Positions 8,765 through 16,682 of a stretch of 52,685 bases of DNA are shown here, piece after piece. A program made the position numbers and the translations under genes. The notes under the pieces were generated by a model that was not told the DNA's origin, ran no database searches, and saw nothing but the letters and a program-made list of their open reading frames with translations. Origin of the DNA: Comamonadaceae bacterium (lineage in GTDB: Bacteria > Pseudomonadota > Gammaproteobacteria > Burkholderiales > Burkholderiaceae_C); the NCBI GenBank assembly GCA_947450695.1, contig CANFWV010000019.1:1-52685 (forward strand). The letters are read 5' to 3'. Each line of letters opens with the position of its first letter. The first letter of the stretch is position 1.

Positions 8765-10147
8765 TTAAATGATTTTAGAGAACTTGCTGCGGTTGCGATC
8801 TGCTTGAAGATAGCGGTCAAAGACCATGGCGACCGCACGCACAAAAAACCAGCCCTGCGCGGTGACTTCAATCCCGCTGGCGTTCACCGTGACCAAGCCC
8901 TGGCCCATCAGTTCATCTAACGCCTCCAACTCTTTGGCAAAGTAGCTCTTAAAGTCAATCAACAACGCCAGCTCTATCGACTCGAACTGAAGCTGCCCCT
9001 GACACATCAGGGACATGATGACAACGCGCCTTACCAAGTCGTCACGCGTCAGCGCCAAGCCGCGCACCACAGGCAACCGACCTTGGTCCAGCAAGTCGTA
9101 ATAGGCCTCAATGGTTTTGGCGTTCTGACTGTAGGTTGCACCGACCCGGCCAATGGCGGAGACGCCAAGCGCGATGAGATCACAGTCCGGCTGGGTGCTA
9201 TAGCCCTGAAAGTTACGGTGCAACCTGCCCTGTCGCTTGGCCACCGCCAATGCGTCGTTTGGCAATGCAAAGTGGTCCATGCCGATGTAGACGTAACCGG
9301 CCTTTTCAAACGCAGCCAATGACCGTGAGAGCATCGAAATCTTCGCAGTCCCGGTTGGCAACTCGGCAGTGATGATGCGCCGCTGCGGCTTGAAACGCTC
9401 CGGCAAATGCGCGTAGGCATACAGCGCAACACGGTCCGGACGTAGCAATGCTACCTGAGCCAGCGTTCGGTCAAACGACTCGGGGGTTTGCATTGGCAGG
9501 CCATAGATTAGATCAATGTTGATAGAGTCAAAGCCTAATTGCCGCGCTGACTCGACCAAAGCAAAAACCTGCTCAGCAGGCTGCACGCGGTGTACAGATT
9601 TTTGAACCATCGGATCAAAATCCTGCACCCCAAAACTCAAACGGTTAAAACCTAACTCAGCCAAAACAGCCAAGCGCTTGGCATCAACAGTGCGCGGATC
9701 GACTTCAATGGCGTATTCGCCTCCGGGGGCAAAATTAAAACTGCGGCGCAACATCAACATCAGGCCGCGAAGCTCATCATCTGATAAAAAAGTCGGTGTT
9801 CCGCCACCCAAATGCAATTGACTGATGACCTGCCCTGTACCCAGATGCGCGGTGTGCAAGTCGACTTCACGACTCAAATATCGCAAGTACTCTTCCGCAC
9901 GTTCATGGTGCTTGGTGACGATTTTGTTACACGCGCAGTAATAGCAGAGCGACTCGCAAAACGGGATGTGAACATAAAGAGACAACGGCATGTTCATGGA
10001 TGCAGCCGCTGACCGGCGCAGCTTCATGGCCTGCACATAATCTTCAGCGGTGAAGGCATCCACAAACCGATCGGCTGTTGGGTACGAGGTGTAACGCGGG
10101 CCATTGAGGTCAAAGCGTCGCAATAAGTCGGGAGAAACGGCACACAT
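8765..10147 (-). CDS. hemN: oxygen-independent coproporphyrinogen III oxidase (radical SAM)
   Basis: Converts coproporphyrinogen III to protoporphyrinogen IX without oxygen, so haem can be made at low oxygen for the cbb3 oxidase. The 460-residue length matches true HemN rather than the shorter HemW. The radical SAM cluster motif is CESLCYYCAC (C64, C68, C71). Other HemN features are LHLGGGTPTFL, EVDPRT, RLSFGVQDFDP and NIDLIYGLPMQT. The ATG at 10147 has AAGGA 7 nt upstream. The gene is divergent from fnr, and a perfect FNR box lies in the spacer 64 bp before its start. Confidence 0.97.
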   Translation of the reverse strand: MCAVSPDLLRRFDLNGPRYTSYPTADRFVDAFTAEDYVQAMKLRRSAAASMNMPLSLYVHIPFCESLCYYCACNKIVTKHHERAEEYLRYLSREVDLHTAHLGTGQVISQLHLGGGTPTFLSDDELRGLMLMLRRSFNFAPGGEYAIEVDPRTVDAKRLAVLAELGFNRLSFGVQDFDPMVQKSVHRVQPAEQVFALVESARQLGFDSINIDLIYGLPMQTPESFDRTLAQVALLRPDRVALYAYAHLPERFKPQRRIITAELPTGTAKISMLSRSLAAFEKAGYVYIGMDHFALPNDALAVAKRQGRLHRNFQGYSTQPDCDLIALGVSAIGRVGATYSQNAKTIEAYYDLLDQGRLPVVRGLALTRDDLVRRVVIMSLMCQGQLQFESIELALLIDFKSYFAKELEALDELMGQGLVTVNASGIEVTAQGWFFVRAVAMVFDRYLQADRNRSKFSKII

Positions 10148-10210
10148 GATTCAATCCTTTTTATCCCTTGAACAATGCTGCTACTTTGCCGCTTCTCTGT
10201 ATCTACTGCG

Positions 10211-10224
10211 TTGATGTGGATCAA
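10211..10224. promoter_or_regulatory. FNR box between hemN and fnr
   Basis: TTGATGTGGATCAA is an exact match to the FNR/Anr consensus TTGAT-N4-ATCAA. It lies 64 bp upstream of hemN (minus) and 100 bp upstream of fnr (plus). It is expected to activate hemN under low oxygen and to control fnr itself. A degenerate second half-box, TTGATGAGGATACT, starts at 10250. Confidence 0.9.
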
Positions 10225-10323
10225 GCAAATCAGCACATCTATCTGCAAATTGATGAGGATACTCAGCCGTCAAAAACTAAATAATAGCTAGGAGAAATAC
10301 CCAGATTCAACGAAAATCGCCAA

Positions 10324-11043
10324 ATGAACAAGGAATCCATTAAAGTCGCCTGCTCCAATTGCAACTTACGCGAGTTGTGCTTGCCCCTTGGCCTGAATGC
10401 ACAAGAACTTGTTCGCGTTGACGAGCTGGTTGCCACCCGTCGGACCGTCAAACGGGGCGCATCGCTGTTTCACAATGGTGAGAATTTCACATCCTTGTAT
10501 GCGATACGCAGTGGATTTTTTAAAACCAGCGTGACCACTGAAGACGGTCGGGATCAAGTCACCGGCTTTCAGATGGCCGGTGAAATCATCGGCTTGGACG
10601 GCATCGTCAACGACCTGCATACCTGCGATGCGACGGCCCTGGAAGACGCCGAAGTCTGCGTCATGCCGTTTGACCGCATTGAAGAAATCTCCCGTGAGGT
10701 CACCGCACTTCAGCACCATGTGCACAAGGTCATGAGTCGTGAAATTGTCCGTGAGCATGGCGTCATGCTGCTGCTCGGAAGTATGCGAGCCGAAGAACGC
10801 TTAGCCGCTTTTTTACTGAATCTGGTTCAGCGCTTACAGGCCCGTGGCTTTTCAAAGACTGAACTGATACTGCGCATGACGCGAGAAGAAATTGGCAGCT
10901 ACTTGGGCATGAAGCTCGAAACCGTCAGCCGCACTTTTTCAAAGTTTTCCGACGAGGGCATCGTCGAAGTCAAGCAGCGGCAAATCAACATCCGCGATGC
11001 CGATGCGCTGAAACGTATCGTCAATTCACAAGTCAATCACTGA
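10324..11043 (+). CDS. fnr: FNR/Anr family oxygen-sensing transcription regulator
   Basis: Senses oxygen through a [4Fe-4S] cluster and activates low-oxygen genes. The 239-residue protein has all four expected ligands: C10, C13 and C19 (C-x2-C-x5-C), and C112 in the EDAEVCVMPF context that matches E. coli Cys122. A CRP-type nucleotide-fold domain follows, then a helix-turn-helix whose recognition helix has ETVSR, the E-x2-SR pattern that reads TTGAT half-sites. The ATG at 10324 lacks a close Shine-Dalgarno sequence; an AGGAG lies some 30 nt upstream. The 3' end overlaps the end of the opposing small membrane gene by 11 bp. Confidence 0.96.
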   Translation: MNKESIKVACSNCNLRELCLPLGLNAQELVRVDELVATRRTVKRGASLFHNGENFTSLYAIRSGFFKTSVTTEDGRDQVTGFQMAGEIIGLDGIVNDLHTCDATALEDAEVCVMPFDRIEEISREVTALQHHVHKVMSREIVREHGVMLLLGSMRAEERLAAFLLNLVQRLQARGFSKTELILRMTREEIGSYLGMKLETVSRTFSKFSDEGIVEVKQRQINIRDADALKRIVNSQVNH

Positions 11044-11302
11044 GCTCTTGCCTATTGACTTGATGTTCCGGCTTTGAAAGCCACAACACCAAGCTACAGC
11101 AAGCCATGCTGATCGACCAAAATAAAAAGAAGGCCACGGTGTAAACACCTTGTCGCGTTGGCAGTGACTCGTGGCCAGACCAATTCAACTCACTCGGGTC
11201 GACCACCGCAAAAACCAACGCCTCGAGCAGGCAGGCGGCCAAAAAAGAGGGCCACAAAATCAAGGCCGCATTGCGCAGTTTGGAAGATTCAAGGTTTTTC
11301 AT
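11033..11302 (-). CDS. uncharacterised small membrane protein, last gene of the ccoG-ccoH run
   Basis: An 89-residue protein I cannot assign to a named family. It has two hydrophobic segments: ALILWPSFLAACLLEALVF (about 9-30) and VYTVAFFLFWSISMACCSLV (about 53-75). Between them is a short polar loop (DPSELNWSGHESLPTRQG) and after them a polar tail. The ATG at 11302 has an excellent GGAGG 8 nt upstream. The gene starts inside the end of ccoH (14-bp overlap), so it is very probably translated with it. Its stop overlaps the fnr stop region tail to tail. Context suggests a role in cbb3 oxidase assembly or stability. Confidence 0.8.
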   Translation of the reverse strand: MKNLESSKLRNAALILWPSFLAACLLEALVFAVVDPSELNWSGHESLPTRQGVYTVAFFLFWSISMACCSLVLWLSKPEHQVNRQELSD

Positions 11303-11579
11303 CGGTCTTGCCTCCGGTGGCACTGTGATTGCGCGCAACGTTGGCGGGCTGCATGGGCGGCTTAGCTGCGTCTACTTCCCTTGAGATGGCAATGCCTTCA
11401 CGGTAATGCTCTTCAGACACAACTGCGTCCGGTCCCTGCAATATGTAGACAGCGGTGATGCCGCAGGCAATCACTGCAGACAGCGGCCCGGAAATCACCA
11501 TCCACACATACGGCTCTTTCCACCAGGGACGATCCTGTGAAGGAGGTCGTTGGCTTGATAAGTTGTCAACTTGAGACAT
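11289..11579 (-). CDS. ccoH: FixH/CcoH-like cbb3 oxidase assembly protein
   Basis: Single-span inner-membrane protein of 96 residues that helps assemble cbb3 oxidase. It begins with a polar cytoplasmic part, then PWWKEPYVWMVISGPLSAVI, the typical FixH/CcoH entry into the membrane span, and a short periplasmic part with DAVVSEEHYREGIAI. This is the short betaproteobacterial form; the larger FixH domain of alphaproteobacteria is absent. It lies 30 bp after ccoG on the same strand and overlaps the next small membrane gene. Confidence 0.85.
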   Translation of the reverse strand: MSQVDNLSSQRPPSQDRPWWKEPYVWMVISGPLSAVIACGITAVYILQGPDAVVSEEHYREGIAISREVDAAKPPMQPANVARNHSATGGKTDEKP

Positions 11580-11609
11580 GGTCGTTTTCTTTCATGAGTG
11601 CTTGAAGCA

Positions 11610-13112
11610 CTAGCGTGGCACCAAAAAGACAGATTTTTCTGCCCGCTCACCCTGCCCGCTATCAGCAGAGATCAGAAAAGTCATGACGTGCGAGCCTGCG
11701 GCAATAGCATCAGGTGGCGCCTGTACCCTTACAGGTACCCAGCGCGAACCGGCCGCCTCAACTGTGACCGTAGCGTCAGAAACAATCTGCGCACCGTGTA
11801 GGCCCGACACACGCAAATGGTATTGCTGCTGCACTTCTGTCGCATTCATGAGTTGCAGTCGGTAGACATTTTCAATCTGCCCGCGCTCGACCACACGCGC
11901 CAAAGAACCGCGGTCGCGGACCACATCGACCTTGAACGGTGCACGCGTGACCAAACTACCCAGCACGGAGAAGCTGATGGTCAACAGCACAGCGGTATAT
12001 ATCAAGACACGTGGCCGCAAGACCCGTCGAATCATGTCGGCGCTCGACAGCTTGAGCTTGATGCCATTGGGCGTGCTGTAACGAATCAGACCGCGCGGGT
12101 AGTGCATTTTGTCCATGACAGTGTCGCAAACGTCAATGCACGCGGAGCAGCTAATGCACTCGTACTGCAGACCGTTGCGAATGTCGATGCCAGTCGGGCA
12201 GACCTGAACGCACAAACCGCAGTCAATACAGTCGCCCAGACCTTTAGCTTGATAAGCGGCGGTGGTGTCACTGCGAGGCCGAACGCCACGCCCTTCTCCA
12301 CGCGCCTCGTCGTAGGTCACGATCAATGTGTCTCGGTCAAACATGGCACTCTGGAAACGCGCATACGGGCACATGTACTTGCAAACCTGCTCACGCATCC
12401 AGCCCGCATTGCCGTAAGTGGCAAATCCGTAAAAGAGAATCCAGAACCATTCCCATGGCCCCAGCGACAAGCGGCTAACTTCAAGCGCCAACTCGCGAAT
12501 CGGCGAAAAGTAGCCCACAAAGGTGAAGCCCGTCCACAAACCAATGGCAATCCACACAGCGTGCTTGGCCCCTTTACGCGCCAACTTGTTGACACCCATG
12601 GCAGAGTTGTCTAAACGCATGCGGGCGGCGCGATCACCTTCAATCTTGCGCTCGACCCACATGAAAATTTCGGTGTACACCGTTTGTGGGCAGGCGTAAC
12701 CGCACCACAAGCGGCCAGCAACAGCGGTGAATAAAAACAGAGACAGCGCACTGATGATGAGCAAACCTGTCAGGTAAATCAGGTCTTGCGGGTACAGCAC
12801 CAAGTTGAAAATATAAAAGCGGCGAGACACCAAGTCGAACAGCATCGCCTGCCGATCATGGATGGACAACCAAGGCAGACCATAAAAGACTAATTGTGTA
12901 ATCCAGACCATAGCCCAGCGCCAATGACTGAACCAGCCGGAGACGCTACGCGCATAAATCTTTTTGTCGGATTGATACAGCGAGGCCACCACACTCGAGT
13001 CCTCGCCTGCGCCATCTGCGGCAGGGCTTGTGGACGCCACCTTGACCGGCACAATCGGGATCACCTTGTTCACCCTGGGTGTGGCGCGTTGGCTGTCTGG
13101 GGAACCTGGCAC
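11610..13112 (-). CDS. ccoG: CcoG, cupric-reductase-type ferredoxin protein for cbb3 oxidase maturation
   Basis: Membrane-bound iron-sulfur protein (RdxA/FixG family) that CcoG studies link to Cu(II) reduction during cbb3 maturation. The 500-residue protein has several spans, the motif CGYACPQTVYTEIFMW, then two ferredoxin clusters: CIDCGLCVQVCP and CISCSACIDVCD. A C-terminal immunoglobulin-like FixG domain follows (about 390-500). The start is GTG at 13112 with GGAG 8 nt upstream; no ATG fits as well. It lies after ccoP with a 94-bp spacer that has a short ACCGCAAG/CTTGCGGT inverted repeat, so it may be partly separate from ccoNOQP. Confidence 0.95.
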   Translation of the reverse strand: MPGSPDSQRATPRVNKVIPIVPVKVASTSPAADGAGEDSSVVASLYQSDKKIYARSVSGWFSHWRWAMVWITQLVFYGLPWLSIHDRQAMLFDLVSRRFYIFNLVLYPQDLIYLTGLLIISALSLFLFTAVAGRLWCGYACPQTVYTEIFMWVERKIEGDRAARMRLDNSAMGVNKLARKGAKHAVWIAIGLWTGFTFVGYFSPIRELALEVSRLSLGPWEWFWILFYGFATYGNAGWMREQVCKYMCPYARFQSAMFDRDTLIVTYDEARGEGRGVRPRSDTTAAYQAKGLGDCIDCGLCVQVCPTGIDIRNGLQYECISCSACIDVCDTVMDKMHYPRGLIRYSTPNGIKLKLSSADMIRRVLRPRVLIYTAVLLTISFSVLGSLVTRAPFKVDVVRDRGSLARVVERGQIENVYRLQLMNATEVQQQYHLRVSGLHGAQIVSDATVTVEAAGSRWVPVRVQAPPDAIAAGSHVMTFLISADSGQGERAEKSVFLVPR

Positions 13113-13206
13113 TGAAAATCTCCTCTACCGCAAGACTCGTGTAGCCCTTGCGGTGACTGTCGTTGTGGAACGCTCCCTAGGGCGCGTTTGGTCAAATTAA
13201 TCGAGC

Positions 13207-14139
13207 TTACTTGGCGGCCGGTTTCACGCCGCCCAAGCTCAGTACGTACGCCGCCACCACATGAATCTGCTCAGGCGTGAGCTTCGGCGCTTGCGCTGGC
13301 ATCACATTGTTTTTGCCGTATTTGATGGCATTCACAATGGCCGCCTCGCCCCAGCCGTGCAACCAATAGTCATCGGTCAAGTTGGGAGCCCCTAAGGCCT
13401 TGTTGCCCTTGCCATCCATGCCATGACAAGCGGCGCAGACTGCAAATTTTTGCTTGCCATTGAATGCTTTGATTTCATTGTTCGGACTGCCCGACAACGA
13501 GAGTACGTAATGGGCCACATCCGTGATGTCGCTTTCGCTACCGATGGCCGCGCCCATTGGCGGCATCATTCCAACGCGGCCGTTGGTAACTGTCTGGACG
13601 ATGTGATCACCGTTTCGCTCGCCCAGCCAAGCCGCATTGCCGTTGGTCAGGTTCGGGTACGACTTGCTGCCGCGCCCGTCTGAACCATGGCACTGCGAGC
13701 AGGTGTTCATGAACTGCCTTTCACCGATGGCCAGAGCACGTGGATCACGCGACAGCGCGTCAACCGACTGCGCCGAAAATTCGGCATAGAGCGGCGCTAA
13801 CTCGGCCCGCATGCGCTCAACGTCATCTTTGTGTTCAGCCTGAGTTGACCACTTGGAGAGCCCTTTGTAGCTTCCTAAGCCTGGAAAGATGGCCAAGTAG
13901 CCCAGACCAAAAACCACCGTCAAAATAAACAGCCACATCCACCATCGTGGCAAGGGGTTGTTCAGCTCGCGCAGGTCTTCATCCCACACATGCCCCGTCG
14001 TGTTGTCACCCGCCTTGCTGGCGTCTGTGTTGACGGTCGCCTTGCCGGCCAGCCACAGCAGCAAAGCGCAGGCCAAGATAGACACCAGACTGATGGCGGC
14101 CACATACCAAGGCCAGAAACCATTGATGAAATCACTCAT
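13207..14139 (-). CDS. ccoP: cbb3 cytochrome c oxidase subunit III, dihaem CcoP
   Basis: Membrane-anchored dihaem cytochrome c that feeds electrons into cbb3 oxidase. The 310-residue protein has an N-terminal CcoP domain with spans near 8-32 and 66-88 (WDEDLRELNNPLPRWW between them), then two class I cytochrome domains with haem sites CSQCH (C147, C150, H151) and CAACH (C235, C238, H239). AGGAG stands 8 nt before the ATG. It is the last of the four structural genes in ccoN-ccoO-ccoQ-ccoP order. Confidence 0.97.
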   Translation of the reverse strand: MSDFINGFWPWYVAAISLVSILACALLLWLAGKATVNTDASKAGDNTTGHVWDEDLRELNNPLPRWWMWLFILTVVFGLGYLAIFPGLGSYKGLSKWSTQAEHKDDVERMRAELAPLYAEFSAQSVDALSRDPRALAIGERQFMNTCSQCHGSDGRGSKSYPNLTNGNAAWLGERNGDHIVQTVTNGRVGMMPPMGAAIGSESDITDVAHYVLSLSGSPNNEIKAFNGKQKFAVCAACHGMDGKGNKALGAPNLTDDYWLHGWGEAAIVNAIKYGKNNVMPAQAPKLTPEQIHVVAAYVLSLGGVKPAAK

Positions 14140-14150
14140 GAACCCTGCTC

Positions 14151-14294
14151 CTATTCTGACTTGAAGGGCAACTGCGCCGCTTCATCAAACTGGGCTTGTT
14201 TGGAAGGCAAACAGGCCCACACCAAAATGCCGACAAACACCACAAAGGCGGCCACTGTCACGATGCTTCGCAACACATTGATATCCATAGTCAT
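14151..14294 (-). CDS. ccoQ: CcoQ, small cbb3 oxidase subunit
   Basis: A 47-residue single-span protein lying exactly where CcoQ is expected, between ccoO and ccoP. It starts MTMDINVLRSIVT, has a hydrophobic helix (VAAFVVFVGILVWACL, about 14-29), and ends with a polar tail (KQAQFDEAAQLPF). The ATG at 14294 has AGGAG 6-7 nt upstream. The family is known to stabilise the oxidase and to protect the core complex from oxygen. The alternative Met3 start would shorten it by two residues. Confidence 0.92.
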   Translation of the reverse strand: MTMDINVLRSIVTVAAFVVFVGILVWACLPSKQAQFDEAAQLPFKSE

Positions 14295-14306
14295 CTCGGT
14301 CTCCTG

Positions 14307-14912
14307 TTATTTAAGAGCCAGACCAAGACCCTGCAAGTACGCAATCAGCGCATCTAACTCGGTCTTGTCTTTGAGTTCGGCCGGGGCTGAGGCAATCTGT
14401 TCGTCGGTGTAGGGAACACCCACCGCGCGCAGCGCTTTCATGTGACGTTGAATGGAGTCAGCGTCAGCCGGTGTTTTTTCAAGCCAAGGATAGGCGGGCA
14501 TGATGGACTCGGGTACCAAGTCGCGTGGACTGATCAGGTGCAGACGCTGCCACTCGTCGCTGTACTTACCGCCGACGCGGTGCAGGTCAGGCCCGGTGCG
14601 CTTGCTGCCCCACTGGAACGGATGGTCATAAACGAACTCACCCGCCACCGAGTAGTGACCGTAGCGCAGCGTTTCTGCCACCAGCGGTCGGATCATTTGG
14701 GAGTGGCAGTTGTAGCAGCCCTCACGAATGTAAATATCGCGGCCAACCACTTTGAGCGGTGAGTCCGGCACGATCCCGGCAATCGGCTGGGTGGTTGATT
14801 TTTGGAAGAACAGTGGAACGATTTCAACCAGTCCGCCGACGGCGACGACGAGCAAAATCAAAACGATCATCAACCAATTGTTGGTTTCAACTTTTTCATG
14901 TGAAAAGGACAT
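14307..14912 (-). CDS. ccoO: cbb3 cytochrome c oxidase subunit II, monohaem CcoO
   Basis: Monohaem cytochrome c that passes electrons from CcoP to the catalytic subunit. The 201-residue protein has one N-terminal anchor (WLMIVLILLVVAVGGLVEIV, about 13-32) and a haem site CYNCH (C66, C69, H70) followed by SQMIRP. The remaining periplasmic domain keeps the typical GPDLHRVGGKYSDEWQ and IMPAYPWL stretches, the latter with the axial Met. It starts 12 bp after ccoN. Confidence 0.97.
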   Translation of the reverse strand: MSFSHEKVETNNWLMIVLILLVVAVGGLVEIVPLFFQKSTTQPIAGIVPDSPLKVVGRDIYIREGCYNCHSQMIRPLVAETLRYGHYSVAGEFVYDHPFQWGSKRTGPDLHRVGGKYSDEWQRLHLISPRDLVPESIMPAYPWLEKTPADADSIQRHMKALRAVGVPYTDEQIASAPAELKDKTELDALIAYLQGLGLALK

Positions 14913-14924
14913 GACTGGTTTCTT

Positions 14925-16403
14925 TCAGGCGTGTGCCAAAGCGGATGGGATCGTGGCGTTGGCAGGCTTGCCTGCTGTCGCGGTCATGAACACATTCCAA
15001 GCCATGATGAGCATGCCGCTGAGGTACATCAACCCGCCGCAAAAGCGCACCACATAAAACGGGAAGGTCGCCTTAACGCTCTCCACGAAGGTGTAGGTGA
15101 GCGAGCCATCAGGGTTGATGGCGCGCCACATCAAGCCCTGCATGACACCGGCAATCCACATCGCGGCGATGTACAGCACGATGCCGATGGTGGCGACCCA
15201 GAAGTGCACCTCAATGGCTTTCAGACTGTGCATTTTCTTTTGCCCGAACAGACGCGGCACCATGTAATAGAGCGCTCCCATCGAGATAAACCCAACCCAA
15301 CCCAGCGTACCGCCGTGGACGTGTGCAATGTTCCAGTCGGTGTAATGCGACAGTGAGTTCACTGTCTTGATCGACATCATCGGACCTTCAAAGGTGGCGA
15401 TGCCGTAGAAGGATAAGGCGACGATCATGAAACGAATGATCGGATCGTCGCGCAGTTTGTGCCAAGCACCCGACAGCGTCATCACGCCATTGATCATGCC
15501 GCCCCAACTAGGCGCCAGCAAGATCAGCGAGAACACCATGCCCAAGGACTGCGTCCAATCCGGCAAGGCGGTGAAGTGCAAATGGTGCGGACCGGCCCAC
15601 ATGTAGGTGAAGATCAGCGCCCAAAAGTGAACAATGGACAAGCGGTAGGAATACACCGGCCGCTCAGCTTGCTTAGGAATGAAGTAGTAAACGATGCCAA
15701 GGAAGCCGGCTGTGAGGAAGAAGCCGACCGCATTGTGGCCGTACCACCACTGAACCATGGCGTCTTGCACACCGGCATAAGCCGAGTACGACTTCATCCA
15801 GCCGGCCGGTACAACGGCAGCATTGACGATGTGCAACAGTGCAACGGCAATGATGAACGCACCGTAAAACCAGTTAGCCACATAAATGTGGCGCACCTTG
15901 CGAATCCCGATAGTGCCAAAGAAAACAACCGCATAAGCCACCCAAGTGACCGCGATCAGAATAGAAATGGGCCATTCCAGCTCAGCATATTCCTTGCCTC
16001 GTGTGAAACCCATCGGCAGCGAAATGGCCGCTGCCACGATCACCGCCTGCCAGCCCCAAAAATGGAACGCCGCCAGTTTGTCCGAGATGATGCGGGTCTG
16101 ACATGTCCGTTGCACGACCCAGTAACTGGTGGCGAACAAGGAACAGCCGCCAAAGGCGAAAATAGCAGCATTGGTGTGCAGCGGCCGCAAGCGACCAAAA
16201 GACAACCAAGAAATACCAAAGTTCAGTTCCGGCCACGCCATCTGGGCGGCAATGAACACGCCGACCAGCATGCTCACCACGCCCCAGACCACAGCAGCCA
16301 CCGCAAATTGACGGACTATTTTGTCGTTGTAAACCGTCGCACGGGACGCCGCCCAGCCACGTTGAACAACGGAATTTGATGCGTTTGGAAGTACGGCACT
16401 CAT
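14925..16403 (-). CDS. ccoN: cbb3 cytochrome c oxidase catalytic subunit CcoN
   Basis: Catalytic haem-copper subunit that reduces oxygen with very high affinity and pumps protons. The 492-residue protein has about twelve spans and the family motifs: [14 protein letters not shown] (haem b ligand), [18 protein letters not shown] (CuB ligand His and the cbb3-specific YGHNAV), [15 protein letters not shown] (CuB His pair) and [14 protein letters not shown] (haem ligands). An FNR box is centred 66 bp upstream of the start, so transcription should rise as oxygen falls. A GAGG precedes the ATG. Confidence 0.98.
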   Translation of the reverse strand: MSAVLPNASNSVVQRGWAASRATVYNDKIVRQFAVAAVVWGVVSMLVGVFIAAQMAWPELNFGISWLSFGRLRPLHTNAAIFAFGGCSLFATSYWVVQRTCQTRIISDKLAAFHFWGWQAVIVAAAISLPMGFTRGKEYAELEWPISILIAVTWVAYAVVFFGTIGIRKVRHIYVANWFYGAFIIAVALLHIVNAAVVPAGWMKSYSAYAGVQDAMVQWWYGHNAVGFFLTAGFLGIVYYFIPKQAERPVYSYRLSIVHFWALIFTYMWAGPHHLHFTALPDWTQSLGMVFSLILLAPSWGGMINGVMTLSGAWHKLRDDPIIRFMIVALSFYGIATFEGPMMSIKTVNSLSHYTDWNIAHVHGGTLGWVGFISMGALYYMVPRLFGQKKMHSLKAIEVHFWVATIGIVLYIAAMWIAGVMQGLMWRAINPDGSLTYTFVESVKATFPFYVVRFCGGLMYLSGMLIMAWNVFMTATAGKPANATIPSALAHA

Positions 16404-16462
16404 TTAAAACCCTCTAAGACCCAAGATGGATTTGAGTTTCCAGCGATGCCGCTTCTAGCGTA

Positions 16463-16476
16463 TTGATATGGATCAA
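16463..16476. promoter_or_regulatory. FNR box upstream of ccoN
   Basis: TTGATATGGATCAA matches the FNR/Anr consensus exactly. It sits between the ccoS end and the ccoN start. With the usual -41.5 placement the transcript would start near 16428, about 25 nt before the ATG. A TCAAAT-like -10 is present at 16436-16431 on the minus strand. This fits a class II FNR-activated promoter for ccoNOQP. Confidence 0.9.
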
Positions 16477-16499
16477 GTCTTCAATGAGTGCCAACCCCA

Positions 16500-16682
16500 T
16501 CAAGCTTGAGGTTTGCTAGACGAGTCGCGCATTTCAGCTTCAGGCGCAGAGTCTTGAAAAATCCGCTGCCCCTCACTTTCAACGTCTTCAAATTGACCCG
16601 ACCAGACAGCCCAAGCCAGCAGTCCAACCACCCCGAGGGCCAGCAAAACTGAAAACGGAACGAGGAGAAAGAGGATGTCCAT
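16500..16682 (-). CDS. ccoS: CcoS, cbb3 oxidase maturation protein
   Basis: A 60-residue single-span protein needed in other bacteria for cofactor insertion into cbb3 oxidase. It begins MDILFLLVPFSVLLALGVV and continues into AWAVWSGQFEDVESEGQRI, the clear CcoS signature. The ATG at 16682 shares its A with the ccoI stop codon (TGATG), so it is translationally coupled to ccoI. A longer in-frame reading upstream exists but lies inside ccoI and is not family-like. Confidence 0.93.
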   Translation of the reverse strand: MDILFLLVPFSVLLALGVVGLLAWAVWSGQFEDVESEGQRIFQDSAPEAEMRDSSSKPQA

